Source of the DNA: Sulfitobacter sp. S190
GTDB lineage: Bacteria > Pseudomonadota > Alphaproteobacteria > Rhodobacterales > Rhodobacteraceae
Assembly (NCBI RefSeq): GCF_025141935.1
Contig: NZ_CP081120.1
Span: 434,001 to 498,000 of the forward strand
Reading direction: 5' to 3'
Length of the DNA stretch: 64,000 nt
Below the pieces are notes generated by a model. That model was not told the origin of the DNA and did no database searches. It was given only the letters and a program-made list of their open reading frames with translations. Positions 35,831 to 43,820 of the stretch are shown here, one piece after another. Position numbers and translations under genes: made by a program. Numbering within the stretch: the stretch's first letter is position 1; each line of letters opens with the position of its first letter.

Positions 35831-36358
35831 TCATTGCGCGAGCTCCGCGGGACCGGGATGCCGGTACAGCATTTCGGTGCCCATGTTGATGTTGTCGTAG
35901 GTCCGCTCCAGCGTGGCGCCCAGACGTTCGGCCAGCGCGACCGAGCGCGTGTTGCCCGGCACGATGTTGCTGGTCAGGGTGGTGAACCCCATCACGTCAT
36001 AGGCATGCGCGCGCACGGCGGTGGCGGCCTCGAATGCGATGCCGCGGCCTTCGAAGTCGGGATAGACGATCCAGCCGATTTCGGGTTCGGGCCAGCCGTC
36101 GGGGTTCCAGATGCCGCAAATGCCGATCGGCGCGTCCGAGCCCTTGAGCGTGATGGTCCAGAAGCCGTAGCCGCGCAGGTGCCAGTGACCGATGACGCTG
36201 GCAAACCAGCGCCACGCCTGATCCCGCGGCATCACGCCGCCAAATCCGACAGAGCGCACGGGATCGGCATAGAAGGCGATGATGCCATCCACGTCGTCGG
36301 CCACGGGGCCGCGCAGGACCAGCCGGTCCGTTTCGATCCGGGGCGCGGGGGTCATCAC
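35831..36358 (-). CDS. GNAT family N-acetyltransferase (RimJ-like)
   Basis: This encodes 175 residues. It begins with the IETDRLVLRGPVADDVD strand-helix unit of RimJ/RimL-type acetyltransferases. The acetyl-CoA segment reads IGWIVYPDFEGRGIAFEAA (the Q/RxxGxG/A loop). The C-terminal SVALAERLGATLE is typical. The substrate is unknown; related enzymes acetylate ribosomal protein N-termini, which would fit the neighbourhood but is not shown. It overlaps the NIPSNAP gene by four bases. Confidence 0.87.
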   Translation of the reverse strand: MMTPAPRIETDRLVLRGPVADDVDGIIAFYADPVRSVGFGGVMPRDQAWRWFASVIGHWHLRGYGFWTITLKGSDAPIGICGIWNPDGWPEPEIGWIVYPDFEGRGIAFEAATAVRAHAYDVMGFTTLTSNIVPGNTRSVALAERLGATLERTYDNINMGTEMLYRHPGPAELAQ

Positions 36359-36687
36359 AGGCCCAGCTCCTCGACCGAGACGCCGTCAAGCAGCGGTTTG
36401 GTGAACGACCGGTCGTAGCGCAGGATGCATTTGGTGCGTTTCGCGTGATCGTAGGCGCGCAGGCAGTCGGGGTCCTGCCACATCCGGTCGCGGTAGATTT
36501 CGTAATCGGCCAGCGACGGGAAGGAGAAGTGGCAATAGGCGATGTCGTTTGGCCCCTCGTGCGGCATGTGATAGCCGTGATGGGTGCCGCCCAGCTTGGC
36601 CACAAGATGCAGCCACGCCTTGGCGTAAATCTCGAACTCGGGCAGTTTTGCCGGATCGATTTCGTATCTGACGGTGCAGGTGATCAT
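36355..36687 (-). CDS. NIPSNAP family protein
   Basis: This encodes 110 residues with a ferredoxin-like alpha/beta dimeric barrel pattern. It contains TCTVRYEIDPAKLPEFEIYA, HHGYHMPHEG and an FPSLADYEIYRDRM stretch typical of the NIPSNAP family. The biochemical role of the bacterial members is unclear. The gene overlaps both ffh and the GNAT gene by four bases, so it is part of the same transcript. Confidence 0.85.
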   Translation of the reverse strand: MITCTVRYEIDPAKLPEFEIYAKAWLHLVAKLGGTHHGYHMPHEGPNDIAYCHFSFPSLADYEIYRDRMWQDPDCLRAYDHAKRTKCILRYDRSFTKPLLDGVSVEELGL

Positions 36688-38183
36688 TTCTTTTTACCGA
36701 ACCCCGACAGGCCGGGGGGCAGGGCCATGCCGCCGCCGCCCAGACCGGGCAGTTTGCCGCCAATCTGTTTCGCCGCCGCTTCGAGGGCTTTCGGGTCCAT
36801 GCCCTGCGCCATCGCTGCGGGGTCCATGCCGCCCTTGCCCATCATGCCCTTCATGGCCTGTTTGAGCATGCCGCCTTTGCCCATCTTGCCCATCTTTTTC
36901 ATCATGTCCGACATCTGGCGCTGCATCTTCATCAGCTTGTTGAGGTCGGAGACTTCCATGCCCGCGCCGCGCGCGATGCGCTTCTTGCGGCTGGCCTGAA
37001 GGATCGCGGGGTTGGCGCGTTCCTTTTTGGTCATGGAGTTGATGAGCGCGATCTGCTGTTTGAGGATCTTGTCGTCAAGACCCGCATCCTCGACCTGTTT
37101 GGCCATTTTGCCCATGCCGGGCATCATGCCCATCATGCCCTGCATGCCGCCCATCTTGATCATCTGTTCCAGCTGCATCTTGAGGTCGTTCATGTTGAAC
37201 TGACCCTTGGCCATGCGCTTCATCATCTTTTCGGCCTGTTCGGCCTCGATGGTTTCCTGTGCCTTTTCGACCAGTGCGACGATGTCGCCCATGCCCAGAA
37301 TACGGCCCGCGATGCGTTCCGGCTCGAATGTTTCGAGCGCGTCCATCTTTTCGCCCAAGCCCACGTATTTGATCGGCTTGCCGGTGACCGCACGCATCGA
37401 CAGGGCGGCCCCGCCGCGCCCGTCGCCGTCCATCCGGGTCAGCACCACGCCGGTGATGCCGATGCGGTCGTCGAAGTTCTGCGCGGTGTTGACCGCGTCC
37501 TGACCCGTCAGCCCGTCCACCACCAGCAGCGTTTCGCGCGGGTTGGCGACATCGCGCACCGCTTCGACCTGCGCCATCAGTTCTTCGTCGATGGACAGGC
37601 GGCCCGCGGTGTCGAGCATGTAGACGTCATAGCCGCCCAGACCCGCCTGCGTCTTGGCGCGTTTGGCGATGGCGACAGGCGTTTCGCCCTTCACGATGGG
37701 CAATGTGTCGACACCGATCTGCGTGCCGAGAATCGCGAGCTGTTCCATCGCGGCGGGCCGGTTCACGTCAAGCGAGGCCATCAGCACGCGCTTGCCGTCT
37801 TTTTCCTTGAGCCGTTTCGCCAGTTTCGCGGTGGTGGTCGTTTTACCGCCGCCCTGCAGGCCGACCATCAGGATCGGCGCGGGCGGGTTGTCGATTTTCA
37901 GCGCGCCGGGTTCGCCTTCGCCGGTGAGCGTGTCGATGAGCGCGTCATGCACGATCTTGACGACCTGCTGGCCCGGCGTGATGGATTTGGTGACGGCCTG
38001 TCCGGTGGCCTGATCCTGCACCGCCTTCACGAAATCGCGGGCCACCGGCAGGGACACGTCCGCCTCGAGCAGGGCCACGCGGACCTCGCGCAGGGCGGTT
38101 TTGACGTCCTCTTCGGAAAGCGCGCCCTGTTTGGTCAGACGGTCAAAGACACCCGAGAGGCGTTCGCTGAGATTTTCAAACAT
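36684..38183 (-). CDS. ffh: Signal recognition particle protein Ffh (SRP54)
   Basis: This encodes 499 residues: an N-terminal helical bundle, a GTPase domain with G1 GLQGGGKT (108-115), DTAGRLSIDEELM and TRMDGDGRGG motifs, and an M domain from about 330. The C-terminal end is very rich in Met and Gly, forming the signal-sequence groove and SRP RNA binding site. It acts with the ffs RNA encoded at 1552-1644. It is the first gene of the minus-strand block that leads to rpmE and has its own promoter. Confidence 0.97.
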   Translation of the reverse strand: MFENLSERLSGVFDRLTKQGALSEEDVKTALREVRVALLEADVSLPVARDFVKAVQDQATGQAVTKSITPGQQVVKIVHDALIDTLTGEGEPGALKIDNPPAPILMVGLQGGGKTTTTAKLAKRLKEKDGKRVLMASLDVNRPAAMEQLAILGTQIGVDTLPIVKGETPVAIAKRAKTQAGLGGYDVYMLDTAGRLSIDEELMAQVEAVRDVANPRETLLVVDGLTGQDAVNTAQNFDDRIGITGVVLTRMDGDGRGGAALSMRAVTGKPIKYVGLGEKMDALETFEPERIAGRILGMGDIVALVEKAQETIEAEQAEKMMKRMAKGQFNMNDLKMQLEQMIKMGGMQGMMGMMPGMGKMAKQVEDAGLDDKILKQQIALINSMTKKERANPAILQASRKKRIARGAGMEVSDLNKLMKMQRQMSDMMKKMGKMGKGGMLKQAMKGMMGKGGMDPAAMAQGMDPKALEAAAKQIGGKLPGLGGGGMALPPGLSGFGKKK

Positions 38184-38221
38184 GGGCGGCGGCCCCTTTT
38201 CATCGGTTGCGGGATGCCCCC

Positions 38222-38250
38222 AATCTAGGAAGGCCCGCGTGAATACTCAA
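38222..38250 (-). promoter_or_regulatory. Promoter of ffh
   Basis: On the minus strand TTGAGT (38245-38250) and TAGATT (38222-38227) are separated by 17 bases, about 40 bases upstream of the ffh ATG. Confidence 0.6.
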
Positions 38251-38257
38251 ACCCCGT

Positions 38258-38414
38258 ACCGGTGAAACCGGCGAAACCATGCAGTTTTGCCCCCGTGGGC
38301 GTATGACGCTGACGGGGGGCGATCCTGAAACAGACAGGACCGGAAGGCACGGCTTCCGGGGAATTTGGGCCGCATTTACGGGCTGCGGGCGTCCGAGTCA
38401 AGCCGGACGCCCGC
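38258..38414 (-). other. Cluster of five or six hairpins between azoR and ffh
   Basis: Read in either direction this short stretch holds successive stems: CCGG/CCGG (about 38258-38271); a long GCCCCCGT/ACGGGGGGC stem with an inner GCGT-ATG-ACGC stem (about 38289-38320); TCCTG/CAGGA (38323-38339); CCGGAAG/CTTCCGG (about 38339-38359); CCGCA/TGCGG; and an 11-bp perfect stem GCGGGCGTCCG/CGGACGCCCGC (38385-38414). The last is probably the azoR terminator. The others have no assigned role and I recognise no known RNA family. Confidence 0.55.
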
Positions 38415-38420
38415 GGGGGA

Positions 38421-38987
38421 TCAGAGTGCCGCGATTTTTGCGCGCGCGTCGCTGACGGCCTGATCGCCTTCGGCCATGATCCGGTCGGCGGCGATGATTT
38501 CAACATCCGTGATGCCGATGAACCCCATGATGTGGCGCAGGTAGCCGGAGGCGAAATCGATGTCGGAGCCGACCTTGGTGCCGCCGCTGGCCAGCACGAT
38601 GATCGCCCGTTTGCCCTGCAGCAGCCCCACGGGCCCGTCGGGGGTGTATTTGAATGTCAGGCCGGCGCGGCAGATGTGGTCGATCCAGGCCTTGAGCGTC
38701 GAGGGCACCCCGAAGTTATAGACGGGCGCTGCGATGACCAGCGTGTCGGCGGCCTCGACCTCGGCGATGAGTGTGTCCGACAGGGCCAGCCGGTTGCGCT
38801 GCACCGCGCTGCGGTCATCGGCGGGGGTGAAATTGGCGGCGATCCAGGACTGGTCGATGGGGATCAGGCCTTTGTTGGTGTCGCGCACGACGACCGGGCC
38901 GCCCAGCTTTTCGGCGGTTTCACGGCCCAGCGTGTCGGAGGTCGAGGCGCCGGGGTTGGCGGAGGAGGTAATGTAGAGTGTGGACAT
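38421..38987 (-). CDS. azoR: FMN-dependent NADH-azoreductase
   Basis: This encodes 188 residues with a flavodoxin-like fold. The first phosphate loop is in SANPGASTSDTLG and the FMN-binding PVYNFGVPSTLKAWIDHI segment (about 92-109) and GLTFKYTPDGPVGLLQGK are diagnostic of AzoR. It reduces quinones and azo compounds with NADH. The start at 38987 has AAGGAA upstream. It is divergent from a LysR gene that is its likely regulator. Confidence 0.92.
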   Translation of the reverse strand: MSTLYITSSANPGASTSDTLGRETAEKLGGPVVVRDTNKGLIPIDQSWIAANFTPADDRSAVQRNRLALSDTLIAEVEAADTLVIAAPVYNFGVPSTLKAWIDHICRAGLTFKYTPDGPVGLLQGKRAIIVLASGGTKVGSDIDFASGYLRHIMGFIGITDVEIIAADRIMAEGDQAVSDARAKIAAL

Positions 38988-39054
38988 GATGCGTTCCTTG
39001 CGTTGCTTGACGTCCAAGGTAGCGATTGCAAATCCGCACGATAGCCCTAAGATC

Positions 39055-39069
39055 GAACATTGAGTGTTC
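39055..39069. promoter_or_regulatory. Possible LysR operator in the azoR divergent region
   Basis: GAACA - 5 bases - TGTTC is an inverted repeat of 15 bases midway between azoR and the LysR gene. The arms are short, so confidence is low. Confidence 0.4.
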
Positions 39070-39112
39070 ATTTATGCACGGCTTATTTCGTGCCTGAGCG
39101 AGAGACGATGCG

Positions 39113-39991
39113 ATGGAAAACTGGGACGAGGTCAAGACTGCCTTTCAGGTGGCGCGGATGGGGACGGTGAGCGGTGCTGCGGATGCGCTGGGCGTGCATC
39201 ATGCCACCGTGATCCGCCACGTCGACGCGCTGGAGGGGCGGTTGGGCGTAAAGCTGTTCCAGCGCCACGCCCGCGGCTATACCGCCACCGAGGCGGGCGA
39301 GGATCTGCTGCGCGTCGCACAGGCCACCGAGGACCAGTTCGGCCAACTGCTCAACCGGATCAAGGGGCGCGGCACGGATGTGTCGGGCGAGCTGGTGGTG
39401 ACATCGCTGGTGTCGATGACGCCGCATGTCGCGCCGCTGCTGGCGGCGTTCCAGCGCGAACACCCCGAGGTCATCGTGCGCTACATGACGGGCGACCGGT
39501 TGTTCCGGCTGGAATACGGCGAGGCCCATGTGGCGATGCGCGCGGGCGTCCAGCCCGACCAGCCCGACAATGTGGTCCAGGCCTTTGCGGCGCAGCGCGT
39601 CGGTCTTTATGCGGCGCGGTCCTATGTGGCGCAATACGGCGTACCGACAGGGCCCGAGGATTACGTCAACCACCGCTTTGTCGGGCATGACGACGTAGAC
39701 AGCCGCGCGCCGCATTTCAAATGGATGTCGGCGCATTTGCCGCGCGACTGCGTGGTGTACCGCAGCCGCGACAACAGGGTGCTGGACGATGCAGTGCGCG
39801 CGGGCGCGGGGATCGGCTTTCTGTCGGTCAGGGCCGCCGCCGAAAATCCCGACCTGATCGAGATCGAAGCGCCCCGCGCGGAATGGGAAGGCAAGTTGTG
39901 GCTGGTCACACACGTCGATCTGCACCGCACGAGCAAGGTGCAGGCGCTGCTGACCTTCCTCAAGGCGCATGTGAGCGAGACCGGCCTGTGA
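39113..39991 (+). CDS. LysR family transcriptional regulator
   Basis: This encodes 292 residues. The helix-turn-helix (VARMGTVSGAADALGVHHAT at about 14-33) is followed by a LysR effector domain. The sequence resembles regulators that sit beside quinone or azo reductase genes. It diverges from azoR across 125 bases with a palindrome. Its TGA overlaps the GTG start of the next gene, so the two are probably co-translated. Confidence 0.9.
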   Translation: MENWDEVKTAFQVARMGTVSGAADALGVHHATVIRHVDALEGRLGVKLFQRHARGYTATEAGEDLLRVAQATEDQFGQLLNRIKGRGTDVSGELVVTSLVSMTPHVAPLLAAFQREHPEVIVRYMTGDRLFRLEYGEAHVAMRAGVQPDQPDNVVQAFAAQRVGLYAARSYVAQYGVPTGPEDYVNHRFVGHDDVDSRAPHFKWMSAHLPRDCVVYRSRDNRVLDDAVRAGAGIGFLSVRAAAENPDLIEIEAPRAEWEGKLWLVTHVDLHRTSKVQALLTFLKAHVSETGL

Positions 39992-40890
39992 CGCCATCGG
40001 CGCAGGGCCATCTGGCGATGCTGAGCTTTTCGGCGCTGGTGGCGGGGTCGTTTTCTCTGGGATCACTGGTGGCCAACGAGATTTCACCACTGGCGCTGAA
40101 CACGGCGCGGTTTTTCATTGCGACGGCAGTGGTGGGCGCGGCGGTGATGGCGCGGGGCGGGGTGCCGCGTGCAGCGCTGCGCGCGCCGTGGCGGTACCTG
40201 CTGCTGGGCGGGTTGTTCATCACCTATTTCGTGCTGATGTTCGAGGGGCTGAAAACCGCGCCGCCGGTCAGTTCGGCCGCGGTGTTTACGCTGGTGCCCG
40301 CCATTTCGGGGGTCGTGGCGTGGTTCATGCTGCGCCAGCGCACCACGCCGCGCATGGCGTTGGCACTGGCGATTGGCGGGGCCGGCGCGCTTTGGGTCAT
40401 TTTCCGCGCCGATCTGGCGGCCCTCTTGGCGTTCGACGTGGGGCGGGGGGAGATCATATTTTTCTTCGGATGTGTGGCCCACGGGATCTATACGCCGCTG
40501 GTGCGGCGGCTGAACCGGGGGGAAAGCGCGCTGGTTTTCAGCTTTGGTACGCTGATTGCGGGATCGCTATTGCTGTTGGTGGTGGGCGCGCGGGACGTGT
40601 GGGCGACCGACTGGACGGCGCTGCCGGGGCTGGTGTGGATCACGATTTTCTATGTCGCGATCGCGGCCAGTTCGATGACCTTTGTCCTGCTGCAATTTGC
40701 CAGCCTGCGCCTGCCCAGTGCCAAGGTCATGGCCTATACCTATCTGGTGCCCACGTGGGTCATTTGCTGGGAGGTGGTGCTGGGTGCGCGGTTGCCGCCC
40801 GCGCCCGTGGCGGCAGGCATCGGTCTGACGGTGCTGGCGCTTGTGCTGCTGCTGCGGGACGACGGTGTGCAAAAGGCCGGGAACCAATAG
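39988..40890 (+). CDS. DMT superfamily (EamA) membrane exporter
   Basis: This encodes 300 residues from a GTG start overlapping the LysR stop by four bases. Ten predicted helices form two EamA repeats, with PLALNTARFFIATAVVG at the first repeat junction. The substrate is unknown. Linkage to the LysR gene and azoR suggests a role in the same response, possibly export of a toxic compound, but this is inference. The long open frame from 39721 is rejected because it lies inside the LysR gene. Confidence 0.87.
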   Translation: MTPSAQGHLAMLSFSALVAGSFSLGSLVANEISPLALNTARFFIATAVVGAAVMARGGVPRAALRAPWRYLLLGGLFITYFVLMFEGLKTAPPVSSAAVFTLVPAISGVVAWFMLRQRTTPRMALALAIGGAGALWVIFRADLAALLAFDVGRGEIIFFFGCVAHGIYTPLVRRLNRGESALVFSFGTLIAGSLLLLVVGARDVWATDWTALPGLVWITIFYVAIAASSMTFVLLQFASLRLPSAKVMAYTYLVPTWVICWEVVLGARLPPAPVAAGIGLTVLALVLLLRDDGVQKAGNQ

Positions 40891-40938
40891 TCCGCTTCGT
40901 GCGTTGTCACTGCAATTATCGTTTAGAAAGGACAGAAA

Positions 40939-41013
40939 ATGCGCACCATCATCTACCTCGTCGGCCTTGTTGTCGTCGTGGTTGTAATACTTCGACTGCT
41001 CGGCGTCGCGTAA
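40939..41013 (+). CDS. 24-residue single-helix membrane micropeptide (first of tandem pair)
   Basis: The peptide starts MRTIIYLVGLVVVVVVILRL and ends LGVA, so nearly the whole chain is one membrane helix after a positively charged start. A good ribosome site AAAGGAC lies upstream. It is clearly related to the next peptide: both share the MRxIIYLVGL start. Several codons in that shared stretch differ only synonymously (for example ATC/ATT, TAC/TAT, CTT/CTG), which supports selection on the protein rather than chance. Function is unknown. Confidence 0.7.
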   Translation: MRTIIYLVGLVVVVVVILRLLGVA

Positions 41014-41061
41014 CGCCGCCCGAACCCTTTCAAACGAAACTACCACCAAAGGAGCGCCCAA

Positions 41062-41130
41062 ATGCGCAATATTATTTATCTCGTCGGCCTGATTGTTATC
41101 GTTCTGGCCATCGTCCAGTTCGTTTTGTAA
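41062..41130 (+). CDS. 22-residue single-helix membrane micropeptide (second of tandem pair)
   Basis: The peptide starts MRNIIYLVGLIVIVLAIVQF and ends VL. It has a strong ribosome site AAAGGAG eight bases before the ATG. It is homologous to the 24-residue peptide 48 bases upstream and ends on the base before the convergent arsR stop codon. Such peptides are missed by usual gene length limits. A role in binding or stabilising a membrane protein, or as a toxin-like peptide, is possible; nothing in the sequence decides. Confidence 0.72.
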   Translation: MRNIIYLVGLIVIVLAIVQFVL

Positions 41131-41496
41131 TCAATCAGGGGCGTCTGTTACGGCAGACGCCTCTTTTGTTTTGACGTCGCGCAGTTCCGTTTCCAGAAAA
41201 CGTTCGAACGCGTCGAGGTTCACCGGTTCGAATTGCCCGAACCCCTGCATCCAGACAGACGCGCCCCGCATCGCGTCCGGTTCCAGTTTGCACCATTTCA
41301 CCCGCCCGCGTTTTTCCTGCGTGATCAGCCCCGCCTGTGTCAGCACCTGAAGGTGTTTCGAGATCGCCGCCAGTGACATGTCGAACGGGTCGGCCACATC
41401 GGTGACGGCCATGTCATCCTCCAACAGCATCGTCAGGATCGCCCGTCGGGTCGGATCGGCGAGGGCGGCAAACGTGGTGTCGAGCGCGTGGGTCAT
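41131..41496 (-). CDS. ArsR family transcriptional regulator
   Basis: This encodes 121 residues, with a winged helix-turn-helix: FAALADPTRRAILTML (about 9-24), DMSLAAISKHLQVLTQAGL recognition region, and a C-terminal helix. It lacks the clustered cysteines of metal sensors and resembles the subgroup often paired with SRPBCC/AHSA1 proteins, but no such partner is next to it. The start at 41496 is preferred; the upstream frame includes its operator. It probably represses itself through the palindrome at 41571. Confidence 0.88.
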   Translation of the reverse strand: MTHALDTTFAALADPTRRAILTMLLEDDMAVTDVADPFDMSLAAISKHLQVLTQAGLITQEKRGRVKWCKLEPDAMRGASVWMQGFGQFEPVNLDAFERFLETELRDVKTKEASAVTDAPD

Positions 41497-41570
41497 GCCC
41501 TTGTCATAGTCGCTGGTCCGGCGGAGGGAAAGCGATCTGCGTCCGCGGGGCCGCAGGCCGTCGCCCAAGA

Positions 41571-41586
41571 TCAACCAGATGGTTGA
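41571..41586. promoter_or_regulatory. ArsR operator palindrome
   Basis: TCAACCA GA TGGTTGA is a perfect 7-base inverted repeat 75 bases upstream of the arsR start. A TTGTCT element (41591-41596 on the minus strand) places it in the promoter spacer. The CAACCA...TGGTTG form is typical of this ArsR subgroup. Confidence 0.65.
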
Positions 41587-41752
41587 ATAAGACAAATGCG
41601 GTTCTGCGGCGTTGATTGCGCGTGAAATGGCCGGAATGCCGCAGGACGTACGATTTAATATCAAGCGATTTCAGTGTCTTGGCAGCGCTTCACGGCCTGT
41701 TGACTCGGGGCGGCGGCCCAAGTACCACCCTGCCAACACATCCAATCGGGAT

Positions 41753-42115
41753 ATGCGTGTGACAGATCAGGACCGCCAAGAGCAGCTCAAGGCACTCGAA
41801 GCCCGGATCGCCAGCGCAAAAGGGCTGCAAGAGCCCAAGCCCCGGGCGGATGAGCATTATTCCCAGGCCCAGATGGCCTGGCGGATGGTGATCGAGCTTG
41901 TGGCCGGTCTGGGGATCGGTTTCGGCATGGGATACGGTCTGGATGTCCTGCTGGGGACGCTGCCGCTGTTCATGGTGCTGTTCACGATGCTGGGTCTGGC
42001 GGCGGGCGTCAAAACGATGCTGCGATCCGCAACCGAGATGCAGGATAAAAAGCTGGCCGATGAGGCCGGTGAGGTAAAACCACCCCGCAAGGGTGACGAG
42101 AGTGAAGGGGCCTGA
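41753..42115 (+). CDS. atpI: F0F1 ATP synthase assembly protein AtpI
   Basis: This encodes 120 residues. A charged N-terminal helix (about 5-40, with [13 protein letters not shown]) is followed by two membrane helices (about 48-65 and 70-90). The [20 protein letters not shown] segment is typical of alphaproteobacterial AtpI, which aids c-ring assembly. The start is the ATG at 41753 or the GTG two codons later. It is the first gene of the F0 operon, 2 bases before atpB. Confidence 0.9.
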   Translation: MRVTDQDRQEQLKALEARIASAKGLQEPKPRADEHYSQAQMAWRMVIELVAGLGIGFGMGYGLDVLLGTLPLFMVLFTMLGLAAGVKTMLRSATEMQDKKLADEAGEVKPPRKGDESEGA

Positions 42116-42117
42116 AG

Positions 42118-42876
42118 ATGGCAACAGAAGCGAACGGCGGCGAAGAAGGCGGTTTGGTCTTTCACCCGATGGACCAGTTCATCGTGAAGGATCTTTTCGG
42201 TGACGGCGCGGTAGGTATCTTTACCTTTACCAATGCCGCGCTGTGGACATGCCTTGCCGTTCTGGTCGTGTTTCTGCTGCTGGTTGTCGGCACCTCCAAG
42301 CGCGCGGTCGTTCCGGGCCGGATGCAGTCGGTGGCCGAGCTGGCCTACGGTTTTGTCTACAAGATGGTCGAGGACATCTGCGGTAAGGAAGGGGTCAAGT
42401 ATTTCCCCTATATCATGACGCTGTTCATGTTCATCGTCTGTGCCAACTTCCTCGGCCTGATCCCCACCGCCTTTACGCCCACGTCGCATTTTGCGGTCAC
42501 CGTGGTGCTGGCGTTTGCGGTTTTCATCACCGTGACCGTGCTGGGCTTTGTCAAGAACGGCGCGTCGTTCCTGAGCCTGTTCTGGGTGTCCTCCGCGCCG
42601 CTGGCGCTGCGCCCCATTCTGGCGGTGATCGAGCTTATTTCCTACTTCGTGCGCCCCGTGAGCCACTCCATTCGTCTGGCGGGCAACGTCATGGCGGGCC
42701 ACGCGGTGATCAAGGTTTTCGCGGGTTTTGCCGCCCTGCTGGCGGTGTCGCCCATCGCGATCCTCGGCATCACGGCGATGTACGGTCTGGAGGTCCTCGT
42801 GTCCTTCATCCAGGCCTACGTCTTTACCATCCTGACATGCGTGTACCTCAAGGACGCGCTGCATCCGCACCACTAA
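42118..42876 (+). CDS. atpB: ATP synthase F0 subunit a
   Basis: This encodes 252 residues. It is a multi-helix membrane protein carrying the proton half-channels. The essential arginine lies in the conserved [20 protein letters not shown] segment (about 180-199) and the final helix has the [15 protein letters not shown] signature. It contacts the c ring. It follows atpI by 2 bases. F1 genes are not in this window, as expected for alphaproteobacteria with split operons. Confidence 0.97.
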   Translation: MATEANGGEEGGLVFHPMDQFIVKDLFGDGAVGIFTFTNAALWTCLAVLVVFLLLVVGTSKRAVVPGRMQSVAELAYGFVYKMVEDICGKEGVKYFPYIMTLFMFIVCANFLGLIPTAFTPTSHFAVTVVLAFAVFITVTVLGFVKNGASFLSLFWVSSAPLALRPILAVIELISYFVRPVSHSIRLAGNVMAGHAVIKVFAGFAALLAVSPIAILGITAMYGLEVLVSFIQAYVFTILTCVYLKDALHPHH

Positions 42877-42952
42877 CAACCACACGACCCTTTCCGGCGG
42901 GCTTTGCGGCCCGTCAGACTACCCTCAACTTCCAATCGTAAGGAGAATTCAC

Positions 42953-43177
42953 ATGGAAGGCGAACTCGCACACATCGGCGCAGGTCTGGCAGCAATCGGT
43001 TCCGGCGCAGCCGCGATCGGTGTTGGCAACGTGGCCGGCAACTATCTGGCCGGCGCTCTGCGCAACCCTTCGGCAGCTGCGTCGCAGACTGCTACACTGT
43101 TCATCGGCATCGCTTTCGCAGAAGCCCTGGGGATCTTCGCGTTCCTCGTTGCTCTGCTGCTGATGTTCGCCGTCTAA
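42953..43177 (+). CDS. atpE: ATP synthase F0 subunit c
   Basis: This encodes 74 residues. Two helices are joined by the polar RNPSA loop. The proton-carrying carboxylate is the Glu in [13 protein letters not shown] in helix 2. The Gly-rich first helix ([19 protein letters not shown]) is standard. It has a strong TAAGGAGAA ribosome site and is flanked on both sides by hairpins, fitting its need for many copies per complex. Confidence 0.97.
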   Translation: MEGELAHIGAGLAAIGSGAAAIGVGNVAGNYLAGALRNPSAAASQTATLFIGIAFAEALGIFAFLVALLLMFAV

Positions 43178-43204
43178 GCGTCTGACGTTTATTCCTTACG
43201 CATT

Positions 43205-43232
43205 GGGCGGTGCGGGCCACCCCGCATCGCCC
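43205..43232 (+). promoter_or_regulatory. Strong hairpin between atpE and the b' gene
   Basis: A 12-bp stem GGGCGGTGCGGG / CCCGCATCGCCC (one G-U pair) with a 4-base loop lies 28 bases after the atpE stop, without a T-run. It is likely to protect the atpE mRNA 3' end or limit read-through to the b subunits. Confidence 0.65.
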
Positions 43233-43260
43233 ATTGGATTAAATGTTCTGACAGGAGGCC

Positions 43261-43815
43261 ATGATGGCAACTGAACCAATTGATGTCGAACTGGCAGGCA
43301 CATGCGTCGGCCCTGACGGCTCTGCCATCGGGATGCCTCAGCTGTGTTTCGACTGGTGGGGAAACCAGATTTTCTGGCTTGTTGCGGCGCTGGTCGCGAT
43401 CTTCCTGATCCTGTCGCGCATCGCATTGCCCCGGATCGCCGCCGTGCTGGCGGAACGTCAGGGGACCATCACAAACGACATCGCCGCGGCCGAGGATCTC
43501 AAGGCCAAAGCTGTCGACGCCGAGGCTGCCTATGACCAGGCGCTGATCGATGCCCGCAGCGAAGCGGCGCGTATCGTGGCCGAAGCGAAAGCCGACATTC
43601 AGGCCGATCTGGATATCGCGATCGAGAAGGCAGATGCCGAGATCTCCGCCAAATCCGCCGAGTCCGAAAAAGCCATTTCGGAAATCCGCGCCGGTGCGGT
43701 CGACAGCGTCAAGGCTGTGGCCAAGGACACCGCCAAGGAAATCGTGGCCGCATTGGGTGGGACGGCAGACGCCAAGACCATCACCGCGGCCGTCACAGCC
43801 CGGATGAAAGGATAA
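43261..43815 (+). CDS. ATP synthase F0 subunit b' (b-prime)
   Basis: This encodes 184 residues. A short N-terminal segment is followed by a membrane helix at about 38-56 ([20 protein letters not shown]) and a long Ala/Glu-rich coiled coil to the end. This is the b' form that pairs with the b subunit encoded next, as in photosynthetic bacteria and other alphaproteobacteria. The first of two ATG codons is taken because CAGGAGG lies directly upstream. Confidence 0.93.
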   Translation: MMATEPIDVELAGTCVGPDGSAIGMPQLCFDWWGNQIFWLVAALVAIFLILSRIALPRIAAVLAERQGTITNDIAAAEDLKAKAVDAEAAYDQALIDARSEAARIVAEAKADIQADLDIAIEKADAEISAKSAESEKAISEIRAGAVDSVKAVAKDTAKEIVAALGGTADAKTITAAVTARMKG

Positions 43816-43820
43816 GCCCC

